A stretch of DNA of 64,000 nucleotides from Serratia silvae (GCF_023282985.1 NZ_JAGQDC010000015.1:62001-126000), one strand, 5' to 3'; positions 9,006 through 18,185 are shown, numbered from the stretch's first letter. Numbers and translations are program-made. Notes: a model not told the origin generated them from the sequence alone.

Positions 9006-10258
9006 AAAGCTCGATCAATCAAGCTTGGGAACTGGCAAAACAGCGCTTTGCTGCCGTTGGCGTAGACGTTGAAGCCGCGATTAGCGCAATGGAAACCCTG
9101 CCAGTGTCGATGCACTGCTGGCAAGGTGATGACGTGGCCGGGTTCGAAAATCCGGAAGGCTCCCTGACTGGCGGCATTCAGGCCACCGGCAACTACCCGG
9201 GTAAAGCGCGCAACGCCAAAGAGCTGCGGGCCGATCTGGAGCAGGCGCTGGCGCTGATCCCTGGCCCAAAACGCCTGAACCTGCACGCGATCTATCTGGA
9301 GTCTGATACGCCAGTAGCCCGTAACAAAATTGAGCCACGCCATTTTAAAAACTGGGTGGAATGGGCCAAACAGCACCACCTGGGTCTGGATTTCAACCCG
9401 TCGTGCTTCTCACACCCGCTGAGCGCCGACGGCTTCACGCTTTCTCACGCCAACCCGGAAATCCGTCAGTTCTGGATTGAACATTGCCAAGCCAGCCGCC
9501 GCGTCTCCGCTTATTTTGGCGAACAGCTCGGTACGCCTTCGGTGATGAACATCTGGATCCCGGACGGCATGAAAGACACGCCGATCGATCGCCTGGCACC
9601 GCGCCAACGTCTATTAAGTGCGCTGGACGAAGTGATTAGCGAAAAACTCGACCCGGCACACCATATCGACGCGGTGGAAAGCAAGCTGTTCGGGATTGGC
9701 GCAGAGAGCTACACCGTGGGTTCCAATGAGTTTTATCTCGGCTATGCCACCAGCCGCCAGACCGCACTTTGTCTGGATGCAGGCCACTTCCATCCGACCG
9801 AAGTGATTTCCGACAAGATCTCCAGCGCCATGCTGTATGTACCGCGCCTGCTACTGCACGTTAGCCGCCCGGTGCGCTGGGACAGCGACCACGTAGTGCT
9901 GCTGGACGACGAAACACAAGCCATCGCCGGTGAGATCGTGCGCAACAACCTGTTCAACCGCGTCCACATCGGCCTGGACTTCTTCGACGCCTCCATCAAC
10001 CGCATCGCCGCCTGGGTGATCGGCACCCGCAACATGAAGAAAGCCCTGCTGCGTGCGCTGCTGGAACCAACCGAGATGCTGCGCAAGATTGAAGAGAACG
10101 GCGATTACACCGCCCGTCTGGCCTTGCTGGAAGAACAGAAATGCCTGCCGTGGCAAGCCGTGTGGGAAACCTACTGCCAACGTAATGATGTCCCGGCCGA
10201 TGCCAGCTGGCTCAACAACGTACGTAACTACGAACAACAGATCCTCAGCCAACGTTAA
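9002..10258 (+). CDS. rhaA: RhaA, L-rhamnose isomerase
   Basis: TIM-barrel, metal-dependent isomerase that converts L-rhamnose to L-rhamnulose, the first catabolic step. It has 418 residues (E. coli 419). Recognisable stretches are [40 protein letters not shown] and [18 protein letters not shown], which carry the metal and substrate His, Asp and Glu residues. The ATG overlaps the rhaB stop and has AAGGAAC upstream; an in-frame TTG six bases earlier is less likely. Second gene of rhaBAD. Confidence 0.95.
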   Translation: MKSSINQAWELAKQRFAAVGVDVEAAISAMETLPVSMHCWQGDDVAGFENPEGSLTGGIQATGNYPGKARNAKELRADLEQALALIPGPKRLNLHAIYLESDTPVARNKIEPRHFKNWVEWAKQHHLGLDFNPSCFSHPLSADGFTLSHANPEIRQFWIEHCQASRRVSAYFGEQLGTPSVMNIWIPDGMKDTPIDRLAPRQRLLSALDEVISEKLDPAHHIDAVESKLFGIGAESYTVGSNEFYLGYATSRQTALCLDAGHFHPTEVISDKISSAMLYVPRLLLHVSRPVRWDSDHVVLLDDETQAIAGEIVRNNLFNRVHIGLDFFDASINRIAAWVIGTRNMKKALLRALLEPTEMLRKIEENGDYTARLALLEEQKCLPWQAVWETYCQRNDVPADASWLNNVRNYEQQILSQR

Positions 10259-10268
10259 GGGTAGCGCA

Positions 10269-11093
10269 ATGCAACAGATAGTTTCTTCCTGGTTCGTCCA
10301 GGGCATGATCAAAGCCACCAGCGATATGTGGCTCAAAGGCTGGGATGAACGCAACGGCGGCAACGTCAGCCTGCGGCTTTTGGCGGAAGATGTTGAGCCT
10401 TTCCGTAGCGACTTCGTGGCCGAGCCGCGCTGCGTAGAGCTGACGCAACCGGCAACCGAGCTGGCCAACTGCTGGTTCCTGGTCACCGGTTCAGGTAAGT
10501 TCTTCCGCAACGTGCAGTTGGCACCGCAAGAGAATCTGGTGCTGTTGCAACTGAACCACAACGGCACCGCCTACCACATCCACTGGGGGCTTTCGAAAGG
10601 AGGGTTGCCGACCTCGGAACTGGCGGCGCATTTCCAATCGCACATCGTGCGTATGAACGTTACCTCTGGCCGTGATCGCGTCATCATGCACTGCCATGCT
10701 ACCAACCTGATCGCTCTGAGCTTTGTGCAGGAACTGGACAACGCCAGCTTCACCCGCCTGTTGTGGGAAGGCAGCACCGAGTGCCTGGTGGTGTTCCCAG
10801 ACGGCATCGGCATCGTGCCCTGGATGGTGCCAGGAACCGACGGCATCGGCACCCAGACCGCCGAACAGATGCAGGAACACAGCCTGGTGCTGTGGCCGTT
10901 CCACGGCATTTTCGGCTCTGGCCCAACGTTGGACGACGCTTTCGGCCTGATCGACACCGCAGAAAAATCGGCCGAGATCATGGTGAAAGTGCTGTCGATG
11001 GGTGGCAAGAAGCAAACCATTTCCGGCAGCCAACTGACGGCGCTGGCCAAACGTTTCGGCGTGACGCCACTGGCCGCCGCGCTCAAGGATTGA
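10269..11093 (+). CDS. rhaD: RhaD, L-rhamnulose-1-phosphate aldolase
   Basis: Class II (zinc) aldolase that splits L-rhamnulose 1-phosphate into dihydroxyacetone phosphate and L-lactaldehyde. It has 274 residues, identical in length to E. coli RhaD. Seen: GGNVSLRL, the phosphate-binding [22 protein letters not shown] and the zinc-ligand motif [10 protein letters not shown]. The longer open frame begins inside rhaA; this ATG follows an AAGGGTAG Shine-Dalgarno ten bases after the rhaA stop. The lactaldehyde product is the substrate of fucO just downstream. Confidence 0.95.
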   Translation: MQQIVSSWFVQGMIKATSDMWLKGWDERNGGNVSLRLLAEDVEPFRSDFVAEPRCVELTQPATELANCWFLVTGSGKFFRNVQLAPQENLVLLQLNHNGTAYHIHWGLSKGGLPTSELAAHFQSHIVRMNVTSGRDRVIMHCHATNLIALSFVQELDNASFTRLLWEGSTECLVVFPDGIGIVPWMVPGTDGIGTQTAEQMQEHSLVLWPFHGIFGSGPTLDDAFGLIDTAEKSAEIMVKVLSMGGKKQTISGSQLTALAKRFGVTPLAAALKD

Positions 11094-11106
11094 GACATCG
11101 GTGCCC

Positions 11107-11128
11107 TGCGTCCGCTACGGCGGGCGCA
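11107..11128 (+). other. Intercistronic hairpin with UNCG-type tetraloop between rhaD and fucO
   Basis: Nine-bp arms TGCGTCCGC and GCGGGCGCA (one G-U pair in RNA) close the loop UACG, which sits between C and G, the known very stable c(UNCG)g tetraloop. There is no U-run after it, so it is unlikely to terminate; it may stabilise the upstream rhaBAD message or mark a processing point. Confidence 0.65.
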
Positions 11129-11160
11129 TCACAACGGTTTCTCATTTCAGGAGCAATATC

Positions 11161-12309
11161 ATGAGTTTCATGCTGGCATTACCGAAAATCAGTTTGCACG
11201 GCTGCGGCGCCATTGAAGATATGGTCAAGCTGCTGGCGCAGAAGCAATGGGGTAAGGCGCTGATCGTCACCGACGGTCAACTGGTTGAGCTCGGCCTGCT
11301 GGAAGGCCTATTCAATGCCATGCAGCAGCATGCGCTGCCTTATGCCATGTTCAATGAGGTGTTCCCCAACCCTACTGAAGAACTGGTGCAACAGGGCTGG
11401 CAAACGTTCAAACAGCAGCAGTGCGACTATCTGATTGCCTTCGGCGGCGGCAGCCCAATCGATACCGCCAAGGCGATCAAAATCCTGACCGGCAACCCTG
11501 GCCCCTCTACCGCCTATTCCGGCGTTGGCAAAGTCAAACATCCGGGCGTAGCCTTGGTGGCCATCAATACCACTGCGGGCACCGCAGCCGAGATGACCAG
11601 CAACGCGGTGATCATCGACAGCCTGCGCCACGTCAAAGAAGTGATCATCGACACCAACATCATCCCTGACATCGCCGTGGACGACCCACAGGTGATGTTG
11701 GATATTCCCGCCAGCGTAACTGCCGCCACCGGTATGGACGCGCTGACCCACGCGGTGGAAGCCTATGTTTCCGTGGGCGCTCACCCGCTGACCGATCACT
11801 CGGCGCTGGAAGCCATCCGCCTGATTAGCAACTGGCTGCCTGCCGCTGTAGATGACGGCAAAAACCTGCAAGCGCGGGAAATGATGGCCTATGGGCAATA
11901 TCTGGCGGGGATGGCGTTCAACAGTGCCGGGCTTGGCCTGGTGCACGCATTGGCTCACCAACCGGGTGCGACCCACAATCTGCCGCACGGCGTCTGCAAT
12001 GCCATCCTGCTGCCGGTAATCGAAGAGTTTAACCGCCCGAATGCCGTGGTTCGCTTTGCCCGTATTGCGCAGGCAATGGGGGCGGACACGCAAGGCATAA
12101 ACGAAGAACAGGCCAGCCATCTGGCGATAGCCGCCATTCGCGCACTTTCGCTGCGCGTAGGTATCCCGGCAGGCTTCTCGGCCCTGGGTATCAAGGAAGC
12201 CGATATCGAAGGCTGGTTGGATAAAGCGCTGGCTGACCCATGCGCCCCTTGCAACCCACGCACGGCAGATCGCGAACAGGTTCGTGCGCTGTATTTAGCC
12301 GCGCTGTGA
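11161..12309 (+). CDS. fucO: FucO-like lactaldehyde reductase (iron-dependent alcohol dehydrogenase)
   Basis: Group III iron-containing alcohol dehydrogenase, 382 residues. In E. coli FucO reduces L-lactaldehyde, made from fucose or rhamnose, to L-1,2-propanediol with NADH under anaerobic conditions. Seen: the nucleotide motif GGGSPIDTAKAIKIL, and metal ligands in TGMDALTHAVEAYVS, GLVHALAHQPGA and HNLPHGVCNAI. In E. coli fucO belongs to the distant fuc locus; here it lies 67 bases after rhaD in the rha operon, which ties it to rhamnose fermentation. The ATG has CAGGAGC upstream; the longer frame before it spans the hairpin and is not coding. Confidence 0.92.
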   Translation: MSFMLALPKISLHGCGAIEDMVKLLAQKQWGKALIVTDGQLVELGLLEGLFNAMQQHALPYAMFNEVFPNPTEELVQQGWQTFKQQQCDYLIAFGGGSPIDTAKAIKILTGNPGPSTAYSGVGKVKHPGVALVAINTTAGTAAEMTSNAVIIDSLRHVKEVIIDTNIIPDIAVDDPQVMLDIPASVTAATGMDALTHAVEAYVSVGAHPLTDHSALEAIRLISNWLPAAVDDGKNLQAREMMAYGQYLAGMAFNSAGLGLVHALAHQPGATHNLPHGVCNAILLPVIEEFNRPNAVVRFARIAQAMGADTQGINEEQASHLAIAAIRALSLRVGIPAGFSALGIKEADIEGWLDKALADPCAPCNPRTADREQVRALYLAAL

Positions 12310-12325
12310 CCCTTAAGGAAACCCT

Positions 12326-12640
12326 ATGATCCGTAAAGCTTTTGTGATGCAGGTAAACCCGGACGCGCATGCCGAATACCAACAGCGTCACAACCCGATC
12401 TGGCCAGAGCTGGAACAGGTGCTGAAGGAGCACGGTGCACACCACTATTCCATCTTCCTGGACGAAGCACGCAACCTGCTGTTTGGCTATGTGGAGATTG
12501 AATCTGAAGAACGTTGGGATGCTGTGGCCAACACCGCCGTCTGCCAGCGCTGGTGGCAGCATATGGGCGATGTGATGCCGAGCAATCCCGATCATAGCCC
12601 GGTCAGCTCACCGTTACGTGAAGTGTTTTATCTAGATTAA
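12326..12640 (+). CDS. rhaM: RhaM, L-rhamnose mutarotase
   Basis: Small dimeric enzyme of 104 residues (the E. coli length) that interconverts alpha- and beta-L-rhamnose so that RhaA receives the usable anomer. The family pattern [19 protein letters not shown] near the N terminus, [21 protein letters not shown] in the middle and the C-terminal WWQHMGDVM are present. It follows fucO by 16 bases with an AAGGAAAC ribosome-binding site and is the last gene of the operon; an ERIC begins directly after its stop codon and may form the 3' end of the transcript. Confidence 0.95.
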   Translation: MIRKAFVMQVNPDAHAEYQQRHNPIWPELEQVLKEHGAHHYSIFLDEARNLLFGYVEIESEERWDAVANTAVCQRWWQHMGDVMPSNPDHSPVSSPLREVFYLD

Positions 12641-12768
12641 TATACCCGTCGTCTTTCAAGCTGTAGCGTTGTTACCTGCACTATCTCACCCCAGTCACTT
12701 ACTAAACGTAAGCTCCTGGGGATGAGATAGCTTGTCGCCTAGCTACAACTTGAAATCCATAGGGTATA
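12641..12768. repeat. ERIC repeat 1
   Basis: A 128-bp copy of the enterobacterial repetitive intergenic consensus (127 bp). It runs from TATACCCGTCGTC to CATAGGGTATA, with terminal inverted repeats and the diagnostic central CCCCAGTCACTTAC...GTAAGCTCCTGGGG palindrome. It directly follows rhaM and can fold at the 3' end of the rha message. Confidence 0.95.
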
Positions 12769-12814
12769 AAATAGGGAGTAGTTAAATCCCGTCGCCTTAT
12801 TTTTTAACGCCGTG

Positions 12815-13270
12815 TTATTTCTTGCTATAAATAATAAATGAAGTTCTTTGGCCGATTTTATCGTACAGCGAACGGGCAGAGGAGTTAAACTCCTGGGTCA
12901 TCCAGTAAACGCGGCTTGACTCTCTCACTTCCGCCTGTTGATAAGCTTCATTAAATAAGCTCTCTGCCACGTTTTGTCCCCGCGCACTTTTATCAACGAA
13001 CAGATCCTCAATATAACAATAGTTTTTATCACTCCAGGTCGAGGCGTGATAAACCAAATGCATAAAGCCGAGGATCTGCCCCTGATCGTTAACGGCGACC
13101 AAGCCGACCAAATCCTGTTTTTGGCACAGGCGGATAAAGGTTTTTTCGGTGATTTCGGCGCTGACATCGGCACGATAAAAGTGCAGATACTGCTGCCACA
13201 GATGTTCCCAATCCGCTCTATCTGAAGCGATTATGTCCCTAATGGTAACGCCATTTTTAGTCATCAACAT
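12815..13270 (-). CDS. GNAT-family N-acetyltransferase
   Basis: A 151-residue protein with the GNAT fold: an N-terminal helix pair (ITIRDIIASDRADWEHLWQQYL-like, about 8-30), the beta strands GLVAVNDQGQILGFMHLVYH (about 57-75), motif A as YIEDLFVDKSARGQNVAESLFNEA (about 85-108), and the C-terminal FNSSARSLYDKIG helix common in GNATs. The acetyl-CoA pyrophosphate loop reads RGQNVA instead of the usual RGxGxA, an unusual Asn at the second glycine. The substrate is unknown. It stands alone between the ERIC and the MocR gene; a start at the Met two codons later is equally possible. Confidence 0.85.
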   Translation of the reverse strand: MLMTKNGVTIRDIIASDRADWEHLWQQYLHFYRADVSAEITEKTFIRLCQKQDLVGLVAVNDQGQILGFMHLVYHASTWSDKNYCYIEDLFVDKSARGQNVAESLFNEAYQQAEVRESSRVYWMTQEFNSSARSLYDKIGQRTSFIIYSKK

Positions 13271-13369
13271 AGTCCTACCCCTGCATGTTCAAAGTGGCGC
13301 AAGTATAGGCGATGCCATAGGGCGGGGTTAATGGACCAATCCGCTATAGATACCGGACCATTTCAGCGG

Positions 13370-14875
13370 CTAATTATCCATCTCGTTTAAACAGCGCGTT
13401 AGCAACTGGGAAAACTGCTCAACGTTATAGGCTATCTCAATAGGATCCAGAGCCGCGAAACCCAGCAACCAGCCAGATAAGGGAATATCTGCAGTACAAA
13501 ACTCGGAAAGGCTTCTCAGGGTTAAATTATACTCAGAAGCACGATAGGCAACAGCTTGCTCAAGCAGTTTATTTTCCACCAGGCAGAGTATTTGCAAGCC
13601 GCAGTTAGGCACAATAACCTTCACCTTTAAGCCACAGTGCTTGTTGATCTCGTTAATAAACAGCGCCGCACGGGATGAATATATTTTCTTCATGGTCAGG
13701 ACATGTTCTCGGTAATGTCCCTGCATAATGAATTTTGCCAGCGTGCGCTGAGCGATCCCCGAAACCTGGCTGTCCGTATTCGCTCGTGCGGCGGTCATGG
13801 GTTTTACCAGCGATGCTGGCAGCACCATATAAGCCACATGCAGATCCGGGAACAGGGTTTTACTGAAGGTGCCCATATAAATGGTGCGCTGATGGGGGTC
13901 TAACCCCTGCAAACAGGCCGTCGCAATGCCTTGGTAATGAAACTCGCTGTCGTAGTCATCTTCAATGATCCACATATCCCGAGCTTTGGCCGCCTCAATT
14001 AATGCCAACCGCCTGGCCAGCGAAAGTGCTCGCCCGGTCGGATATTGGTTGGAAGGGGTGACATAGACAAATTTGCCGTTAACCTGAGAGCGAATGATTT
14101 CATCGGTACAGATCCCCTGCTCATCCACGGTAATCGGGATAGGCGTTAGCTGGGCCGCCCGGAAGGCCTTAATCGCACCGGTATACCCCGGATTTTCGAT
14201 AAAGACGCTATCGTCAGCATCCGCCAGGACCTGCGCACATAAAGACAGCGACTGCTGCGTACTGCTCACAATCAGAATTCGATCGGCCTGCGCCTTCACG
14301 CCCCGCTCGGCCAGCAGGAAATCGCAAATCGCCTCCCGCAGGTGAATATTACCCTGCAAGTTGCTGCCCGCCGAGATAGACAGCCCCTCTTCTTTGACGG
14401 TTTGCTGATATAGCCTGAGCCAAGTATGGATCGGGAAATTACGGGTTTCAGGCATGCCCGGGCTAAATGCCCGCTGCTGGGACAGGTTGCCTGGTTCAGG
14501 CCTGGTATGCTGTGACGATCTCCGGCTCAATGTGAGCTGGCCGCCAGAGGGTGCAGCTGAGTGCTCGCTAGTCAGGCCCAGCAAAGGTTGCTGTCTTTGC
14601 GCGACAAAGCTTCCCCGCCCCACTTCTCTGCAAACGTATCCCTCAGTTTCCAGCGCCGTATAACAGTTCTCGATGGTCCCTCGGGATAACTGCAATGAGG
14701 CTGCCAACGCACGGCTGGCCGGTAAACGTTGCCCGGTGATGAACTCGCCCTGCTGGATCATCGTCTTGAAAGCAGCGGCCAGAGCCGTAGTTAATGAAAC
14801 TTCGGGGACTGTTTGCTTGGCGAGGTTTTTTTGCAGCAAGAGAGTCTGGAGCTGCTTTTCGGTCAGGCGGTTCAA
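13370..14875 (-). CDS. MocR/PdxR-type regulator (GntR helix-turn-helix fused to aminotransferase-like domain)
   Basis: A 501-residue fusion. It has an N-terminal GntR winged helix (about 20-85: AFKTMIQQGEFITGQRLPASRALAASLQLSRGTIENCYTALETEGYV), a linker, and a fold-type-I PLP aminotransferase domain with SAGSNLQGNIHLREAI, IIEDDYDSEFHYQG and the PLP lysine in GTFSKTLFPDL. Such regulators sense vitamin B6 vitamers or amino compounds (PdxR, GabR, TauR); the target here is unknown. The best start is a TTG preceded by GGAG. The gene lies only 40 bases after the antitoxin on the same strand, so it may be cotranscribed with the toxin-antitoxin pair. Confidence 0.88.
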   Translation of the reverse strand: MNRLTEKQLQTLLLQKNLAKQTVPEVSLTTALAAAFKTMIQQGEFITGQRLPASRALAASLQLSRGTIENCYTALETEGYVCREVGRGSFVAQRQQPLLGLTSEHSAAPSGGQLTLSRRSSQHTRPEPGNLSQQRAFSPGMPETRNFPIHTWLRLYQQTVKEEGLSISAGSNLQGNIHLREAICDFLLAERGVKAQADRILIVSSTQQSLSLCAQVLADADDSVFIENPGYTGAIKAFRAAQLTPIPITVDEQGICTDEIIRSQVNGKFVYVTPSNQYPTGRALSLARRLALIEAAKARDMWIIEDDYDSEFHYQGIATACLQGLDPHQRTIYMGTFSKTLFPDLHVAYMVLPASLVKPMTAARANTDSQVSGIAQRTLAKFIMQGHYREHVLTMKKIYSSRAALFINEINKHCGLKVKVIVPNCGLQILCLVENKLLEQAVAYRASEYNLTLRSLSEFCTADIPLSGWLLGFAALDPIEIAYNVEQFSQLLTRCLNEMDN

Positions 14876-14915
14876 GGCGCAGCTCCACGGAGAGAGAAAA
14901 TAACGCTGTCGTTTA

Positions 14916-15197
14916 TCAGAAGGAAATCGTCACATGATCAATACCGCAAGCTTTTGCATAGCGAGCAATGGTTTCAACGCTCGATTTCGTTACGTTGTTT
15001 TCCATTCTGCTGACTGTTGAAGCATTCACACCCATTGCCTTTGCGACTTGTGCACTAGTAAGTCCTGCGATATTTCGCCACTCTGCCAAGGTTGCCTGCA
15101 AACGCTCTTTGCGCATTTCATCCTCAATCGCAGCCTTAAACTCGCTGTTTTCCATCATCTCGGCCTGAACTTGCGAATGTGTTTTATACTTTGTCAT
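14916..15197 (-). CDS. HigA-like XRE-family antitoxin
   Basis: A 93-residue protein with a lambda-repressor/Cro helix-turn-helix in its C-terminal half (about 40-90: AEWRNIAGLTSAQVAKAMGVNASTVSRMENN, then SVETIARYAKACGI). The N-terminal half is charged and helical (ENSEFKAAIEDEMRKERLQ) and probably wraps the toxin. It starts inside the last 14 bases of the toxin gene. The toxin-first order and XRE antitoxin fit HigBA-type modules. It probably represses its own operon at the palindrome 15534-15568. Confidence 0.88.
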   Translation of the reverse strand: MTKYKTHSQVQAEMMENSEFKAAIEDEMRKERLQATLAEWRNIAGLTSAQVAKAMGVNASTVSRMENNVTKSSVETIARYAKACGIDHVTISF

Positions 15198-15507
15198 TGA
15201 TCATTTCCTCCAGTCGCTGCATGGCCAGATCTATCTCATTTCTTGGTGTTTTTGGCGTCTTTTTAATAAAAATTCTGAGCATAAAGATCCTCTCACCCTT
15301 CTGATAAACCCACATGCCACGTGCGATATCTTTGCCCATGGAACGGATCTCATAGAGTCCATTACCTAGGGGCTTTGTATCTGGTTCTCTCAGTTGTCGC
15401 GGATCACTTTCAAGCTTGCTGATAATCCGGGACAGTTTTGCCGCAACGGTCGGGGGCAACGCCTTCAATTCCTTTTCCGCTTCGTAGTGATAGATTACTG
15501 TAAACAT
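15184..15507 (-). CDS. HigB/RelE-like toxin (phage Gp49-like family)
   Basis: A 107-residue basic protein of the Gp49-like (PF05973) branch of the RelE/HigB superfamily, whose members cut mRNA at the ribosome. Typical features are YHYEAEKELKALP at the N terminus, the segment TKPLGNGLYEIRSMGKDIARGMWVYQKGERIFMLRIFIKKTPKTPRNEIDLAMQRL, and basic residues (R, K) in the last strands that usually form the active site. It is the first gene of the operon, with a consensus-like promoter 25-60 bases upstream and the Shine-Dalgarno AGGGAT. The antitoxin overlaps its 3' end. Toxicity is inferred from the family. Confidence 0.88.
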   Translation of the reverse strand: MFTVIYHYEAEKELKALPPTVAAKLSRIISKLESDPRQLREPDTKPLGNGLYEIRSMGKDIARGMWVYQKGERIFMLRIFIKKTPKTPRNEIDLAMQRLEEMINDKV

Positions 15508-15533
15508 CTTTCCATCCCTGTGTCTTTGCCACT

Positions 15534-15568
15534 ATTGCACTATAATGCAACTTGCATTGTAGTGCAAT
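15534..15568 (-). promoter_or_regulatory. Promoter of the toxin-antitoxin operon within a 35-bp palindrome
   Basis: Two 17-base arms, ATTGCACTATAATGCAA (15534-15550) and TTGCATTGTAGTGCAAT (15552-15568), are inverted repeats with one mismatch around a single C. On the minus strand they contain -35 TTGCAC (15567-15562), a 17-base spacer and -10 TATAGT (15544-15539). A repressor bound to the palindrome would cover the whole promoter, as expected for antitoxin autorepression. Each arm itself contains an inner TGCA-type repeat. Confidence 0.85.
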
Positions 15569-15692
15569 TTCCATGTCTTTCTTCAGGAGGGCACACAGGG
15601 ATAAACCGGTATGTGATTTTGTTTCCACATGCCGGTTTACAAGGGGTTTAGTGGGTATTAGAGATAATTAGCAATAACGACTGAAAAGCTAT

Positions 15693-16514
15693 TCAGATAC
15701 CGTCGCCATACTCAAACCCGTGATTGGCACCGTTGAAGTACTGGTCCATATCCATCGATGGCGTATCGCTTTCCGGGCGGCCAACAATACGTGCGGGCAC
15801 GCCTGCGGCGGTGGTATGTGGTGGCACGGGTTGCAGCACCACGGAACCGGCACCGATCTTGGCCCCTTTCCCCACTTCGATATTGCCGAGGATTTTAGCC
15901 CCCGCGCCAATCATCACGCCTTCGCGGATTTTAGGGTGGCGATCGCCGCTGGTTTTGCCCGTCCCGCCCAGAGTTACCGACTGCAGGATAGAGACATTAT
16001 TCTCTACCACGGCGGTCTCACCGATCACAATGCCGGTAGCGTGGTCGAGCATGATGCCACAGCCGATGGTGGCTGCCGGGTGAATGTCCACCCCAAAGGC
16101 GACAGAGATTTGATTTTGCAGGTAGATCGCCAATGCCTGGCGCCCCTGCATCCACAACCAATGGCCGATGCGGTAAGCCTGCAAGGCATGGAAACCTTTC
16201 AGATACAGCAGCGGCGTTGAATATTTATCTACTGCGGGGTCGCGCAGCCGCACCGCCAGAATATCGCGGGCCGCTGAAACGATCATTTGAGCGTCGGAAC
16301 GATAGGCGTCTTCCACCACCTCACGCACGGCAATCGCCGGCATGATCGGATTGGCCAGTTTGTTCGCCAGAATATAGCTGAGCGCACTGCCCAGATTTTC
16401 ATGCTTGAGCAAGGTTGCGTGGAAAAAGCTAGCCAGCATCGGTTCACAATCTGCCAGCGCTCTCGCCTCTGATTTAATGCTGCTCCAGACCTGTTCTAAC
16501 TCTTCTGACGACAT
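15693..16514 (-). CDS. cysE: CysE, serine O-acetyltransferase
   Basis: Acetylates L-serine with acetyl-CoA to O-acetylserine, the committed step of cysteine synthesis; it forms a trimer of trimers and joins CysK in cysteine synthase. It has 273 residues as in E. coli. The N-terminal helical domain (MSSEELEQVWSSIKSEARALADCEPMLASFF) is followed by the left-handed beta helix made of hexapeptide repeats (about 140-245: GVDIHPAATIGCGIMLDHATGIVIGE...), with the catalytic DH pair in LDHATG. The C-terminal tail FNGANHGFEYGDGI carries the cysteine-feedback/CysK-binding end. Reverse strand, last gene of the run yibN/grxC-secB-gpsA-cysE. Confidence 0.97.
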   Translation of the reverse strand: MSSEELEQVWSSIKSEARALADCEPMLASFFHATLLKHENLGSALSYILANKLANPIMPAIAVREVVEDAYRSDAQMIVSAARDILAVRLRDPAVDKYSTPLLYLKGFHALQAYRIGHWLWMQGRQALAIYLQNQISVAFGVDIHPAATIGCGIMLDHATGIVIGETAVVENNVSILQSVTLGGTGKTSGDRHPKIREGVMIGAGAKILGNIEVGKGAKIGAGSVVLQPVPPHTTAAGVPARIVGRPESDTPSMDMDQYFNGANHGFEYGDGI

Positions 16515-16612
16515 CGCTTCCTCTCTACCAAAACAGACTACCCCGCCTGATCCCGGCAGGGTAACCTAATCAAATTGTCGCGGTGCGATACATTGCTGCA
16601 CCACAGCCAAGG

Positions 16613-17632
16613 TCAAGCACTGTGCTTTTCGTCTTTCTTGGTGCGCCCAAGCAGAGTTAACGCTGCCTCGCGGGCATTTTTATCACAGTACAGCACCTGA
16701 TAGATCTGTTCGGTGATCGGCATTTCCACGCCAAAGCGCTGCGCCAGTGCCAATACCTCTTTGGTATTGCGATAGCCTTCAACCACCTGGCCGATGCTGT
16801 CCTGCGCTTCCTGCACGCCCTTGCCTTGCCCCAGCATAATACCGAAACGGCGGTTGCGCGATTGATTATCCGTGCAGGTTAACACCAGATCGCCCAACCC
16901 AGCCATGCCCATAAAGGTGGAAGGATCGGCACCCAATGCAGAGCCAAGGCGGCTCATTTCCGCCAGACCACGGGTAATCAATGCGGTGCGCGCGTTGGCA
17001 CCAAAACCGATACCGTCGGACATACCGGCACCGATGGCAATCACGTTTTTCACCGCGCCGCCCAACTGTACCCCGATGAAATCCGGGTTGCTGTAAACGC
17101 GGAAGCTTTTGCCACAATGCAGCAGTTGCTGTAAATCTTCGGCAAACTGCTCGTCGGTGGCGGCGAGAGCGATCGCCGTTGGCAATCCGGCCGCCAGCTC
17201 TTTGGCAAACGTTGGCCCAGAAACAACCGCCAGTGGGATCGTATCCCCCAGCGCTTCGCGAGCCACGTCTTGCAACAGCCGCCCCGTTTCCGCTTCCAGA
17301 CCTTTGGTCGCCCATACGATGCGGGCATCCGGGCGCAGATGAGGTTTCAGCTGACGCAATACGTCACCAAACACATGGCTAGGCACCACCACCAGCACAT
17401 CACGGCTAGCCGCTAATGCACGAGCAAGATCGGTTTCGAGCAACAGGGTATCGGGGAAAGGGACGCCGGGAAGGAACGCCTGATTGCAGCGATCGCGCTG
17501 CATAATCTGGATCTGCTCGGGGTTATGCCCCCACAGCACTACCGGATGGCCATTACGCGCCAGCGTAATGGCTAAAGCGGTGCCGTACGAGCCGGCACCG
17601 ATTACAGTCATTGAAGCATTGACGGTATTCAT
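16613..17632 (-). CDS. gpsA: GpsA, sn-glycerol-3-phosphate dehydrogenase [NAD(P)+]
   Basis: Cytosolic enzyme that reduces dihydroxyacetone phosphate to sn-glycerol 3-phosphate for phospholipid synthesis. It has 339 residues, the E. coli length. The N-terminal Rossmann motif is [20 protein letters not shown], followed by WATKGLE, the substrate motif [16 protein letters not shown], and [32 protein letters not shown] with the catalytic lysine. It overlaps the secB stop by one base (TGATG arrangement), and its end lies about 100 bases before cysE. Confidence 0.97.
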   Translation of the reverse strand: MNTVNASMTVIGAGSYGTALAITLARNGHPVVLWGHNPEQIQIMQRDRCNQAFLPGVPFPDTLLLETDLARALAASRDVLVVVPSHVFGDVLRQLKPHLRPDARIVWATKGLEAETGRLLQDVAREALGDTIPLAVVSGPTFAKELAAGLPTAIALAATDEQFAEDLQQLLHCGKSFRVYSNPDFIGVQLGGAVKNVIAIGAGMSDGIGFGANARTALITRGLAEMSRLGSALGADPSTFMGMAGLGDLVLTCTDNQSRNRRFGIMLGQGKGVQEAQDSIGQVVEGYRNTKEVLALAQRFGVEMPITEQIYQVLYCDKNAREAALTLLGRTKKDEKHSA

Positions 17633-18102
17633 CAGGCATCCTGATGAGTTTCGGCACTTTCGCCTTCCGCCTGCTGCTGCAAATAGCTCATGAACAGCGC
17701 GTCAAAGTTTACCGGTGCCAGGTTCAACTGCGGGAAGGTACCGCGAGAAACCAGGCTGGTGATGCACTCACGCGCATACGGGAACAGGATGTTCGGGCAG
17801 TATGCACCCAGGCAATGTGCCAGCTGCGTACCTTCGATACCGGAGATAGAGAAGATACCTGCCTGCTGAACTTCACACAGGAATGCGGTTTCTTCACCCA
17901 GAGAGGCGGTAACGGTGACGCGCAGTACCACTTCGTAGACGTCGTCTGCCAAGTGGCTGGAAGCCGTATCCAGATCGAGCTTAACTTCTGGCTGCCATTC
18001 TTGCTGGAATACCTGCGGAGCGTTTGGCGCTTCGAATGAGATATCCTTGGTGTAAATGCGTTGGATCTGGAAAGCCATCTCTGTGCTGTTTTGTTCTGAC
18101 AT
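17632..18102 (-). CDS. secB: SecB, protein-export chaperone
   Basis: Homotetrameric cytosolic chaperone that keeps preproteins unfolded and delivers them to SecA. It has 156 residues (E. coli 155). The family sequence is visible throughout: [70 protein letters not shown] and the SecA-binding Glu/Asp-rich C terminus. It is coupled to gpsA through a one-base stop/start overlap. Confidence 0.97.
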   Translation of the reverse strand: MSEQNSTEMAFQIQRIYTKDISFEAPNAPQVFQQEWQPEVKLDLDTASSHLADDVYEVVLRVTVTASLGEETAFLCEVQQAGIFSISGIEGTQLAHCLGAYCPNILFPYARECITSLVSRGTFPQLNLAPVNFDALFMSYLQQQAEGESAETHQDA

Positions 18103-18185
18103 GTGTGTAATACCCTTGGTTAAATATCCTTATAGACACTCAGTGGTTGCAATACCCACATCTTGGCAGTGGGACCGCCGCTGGT

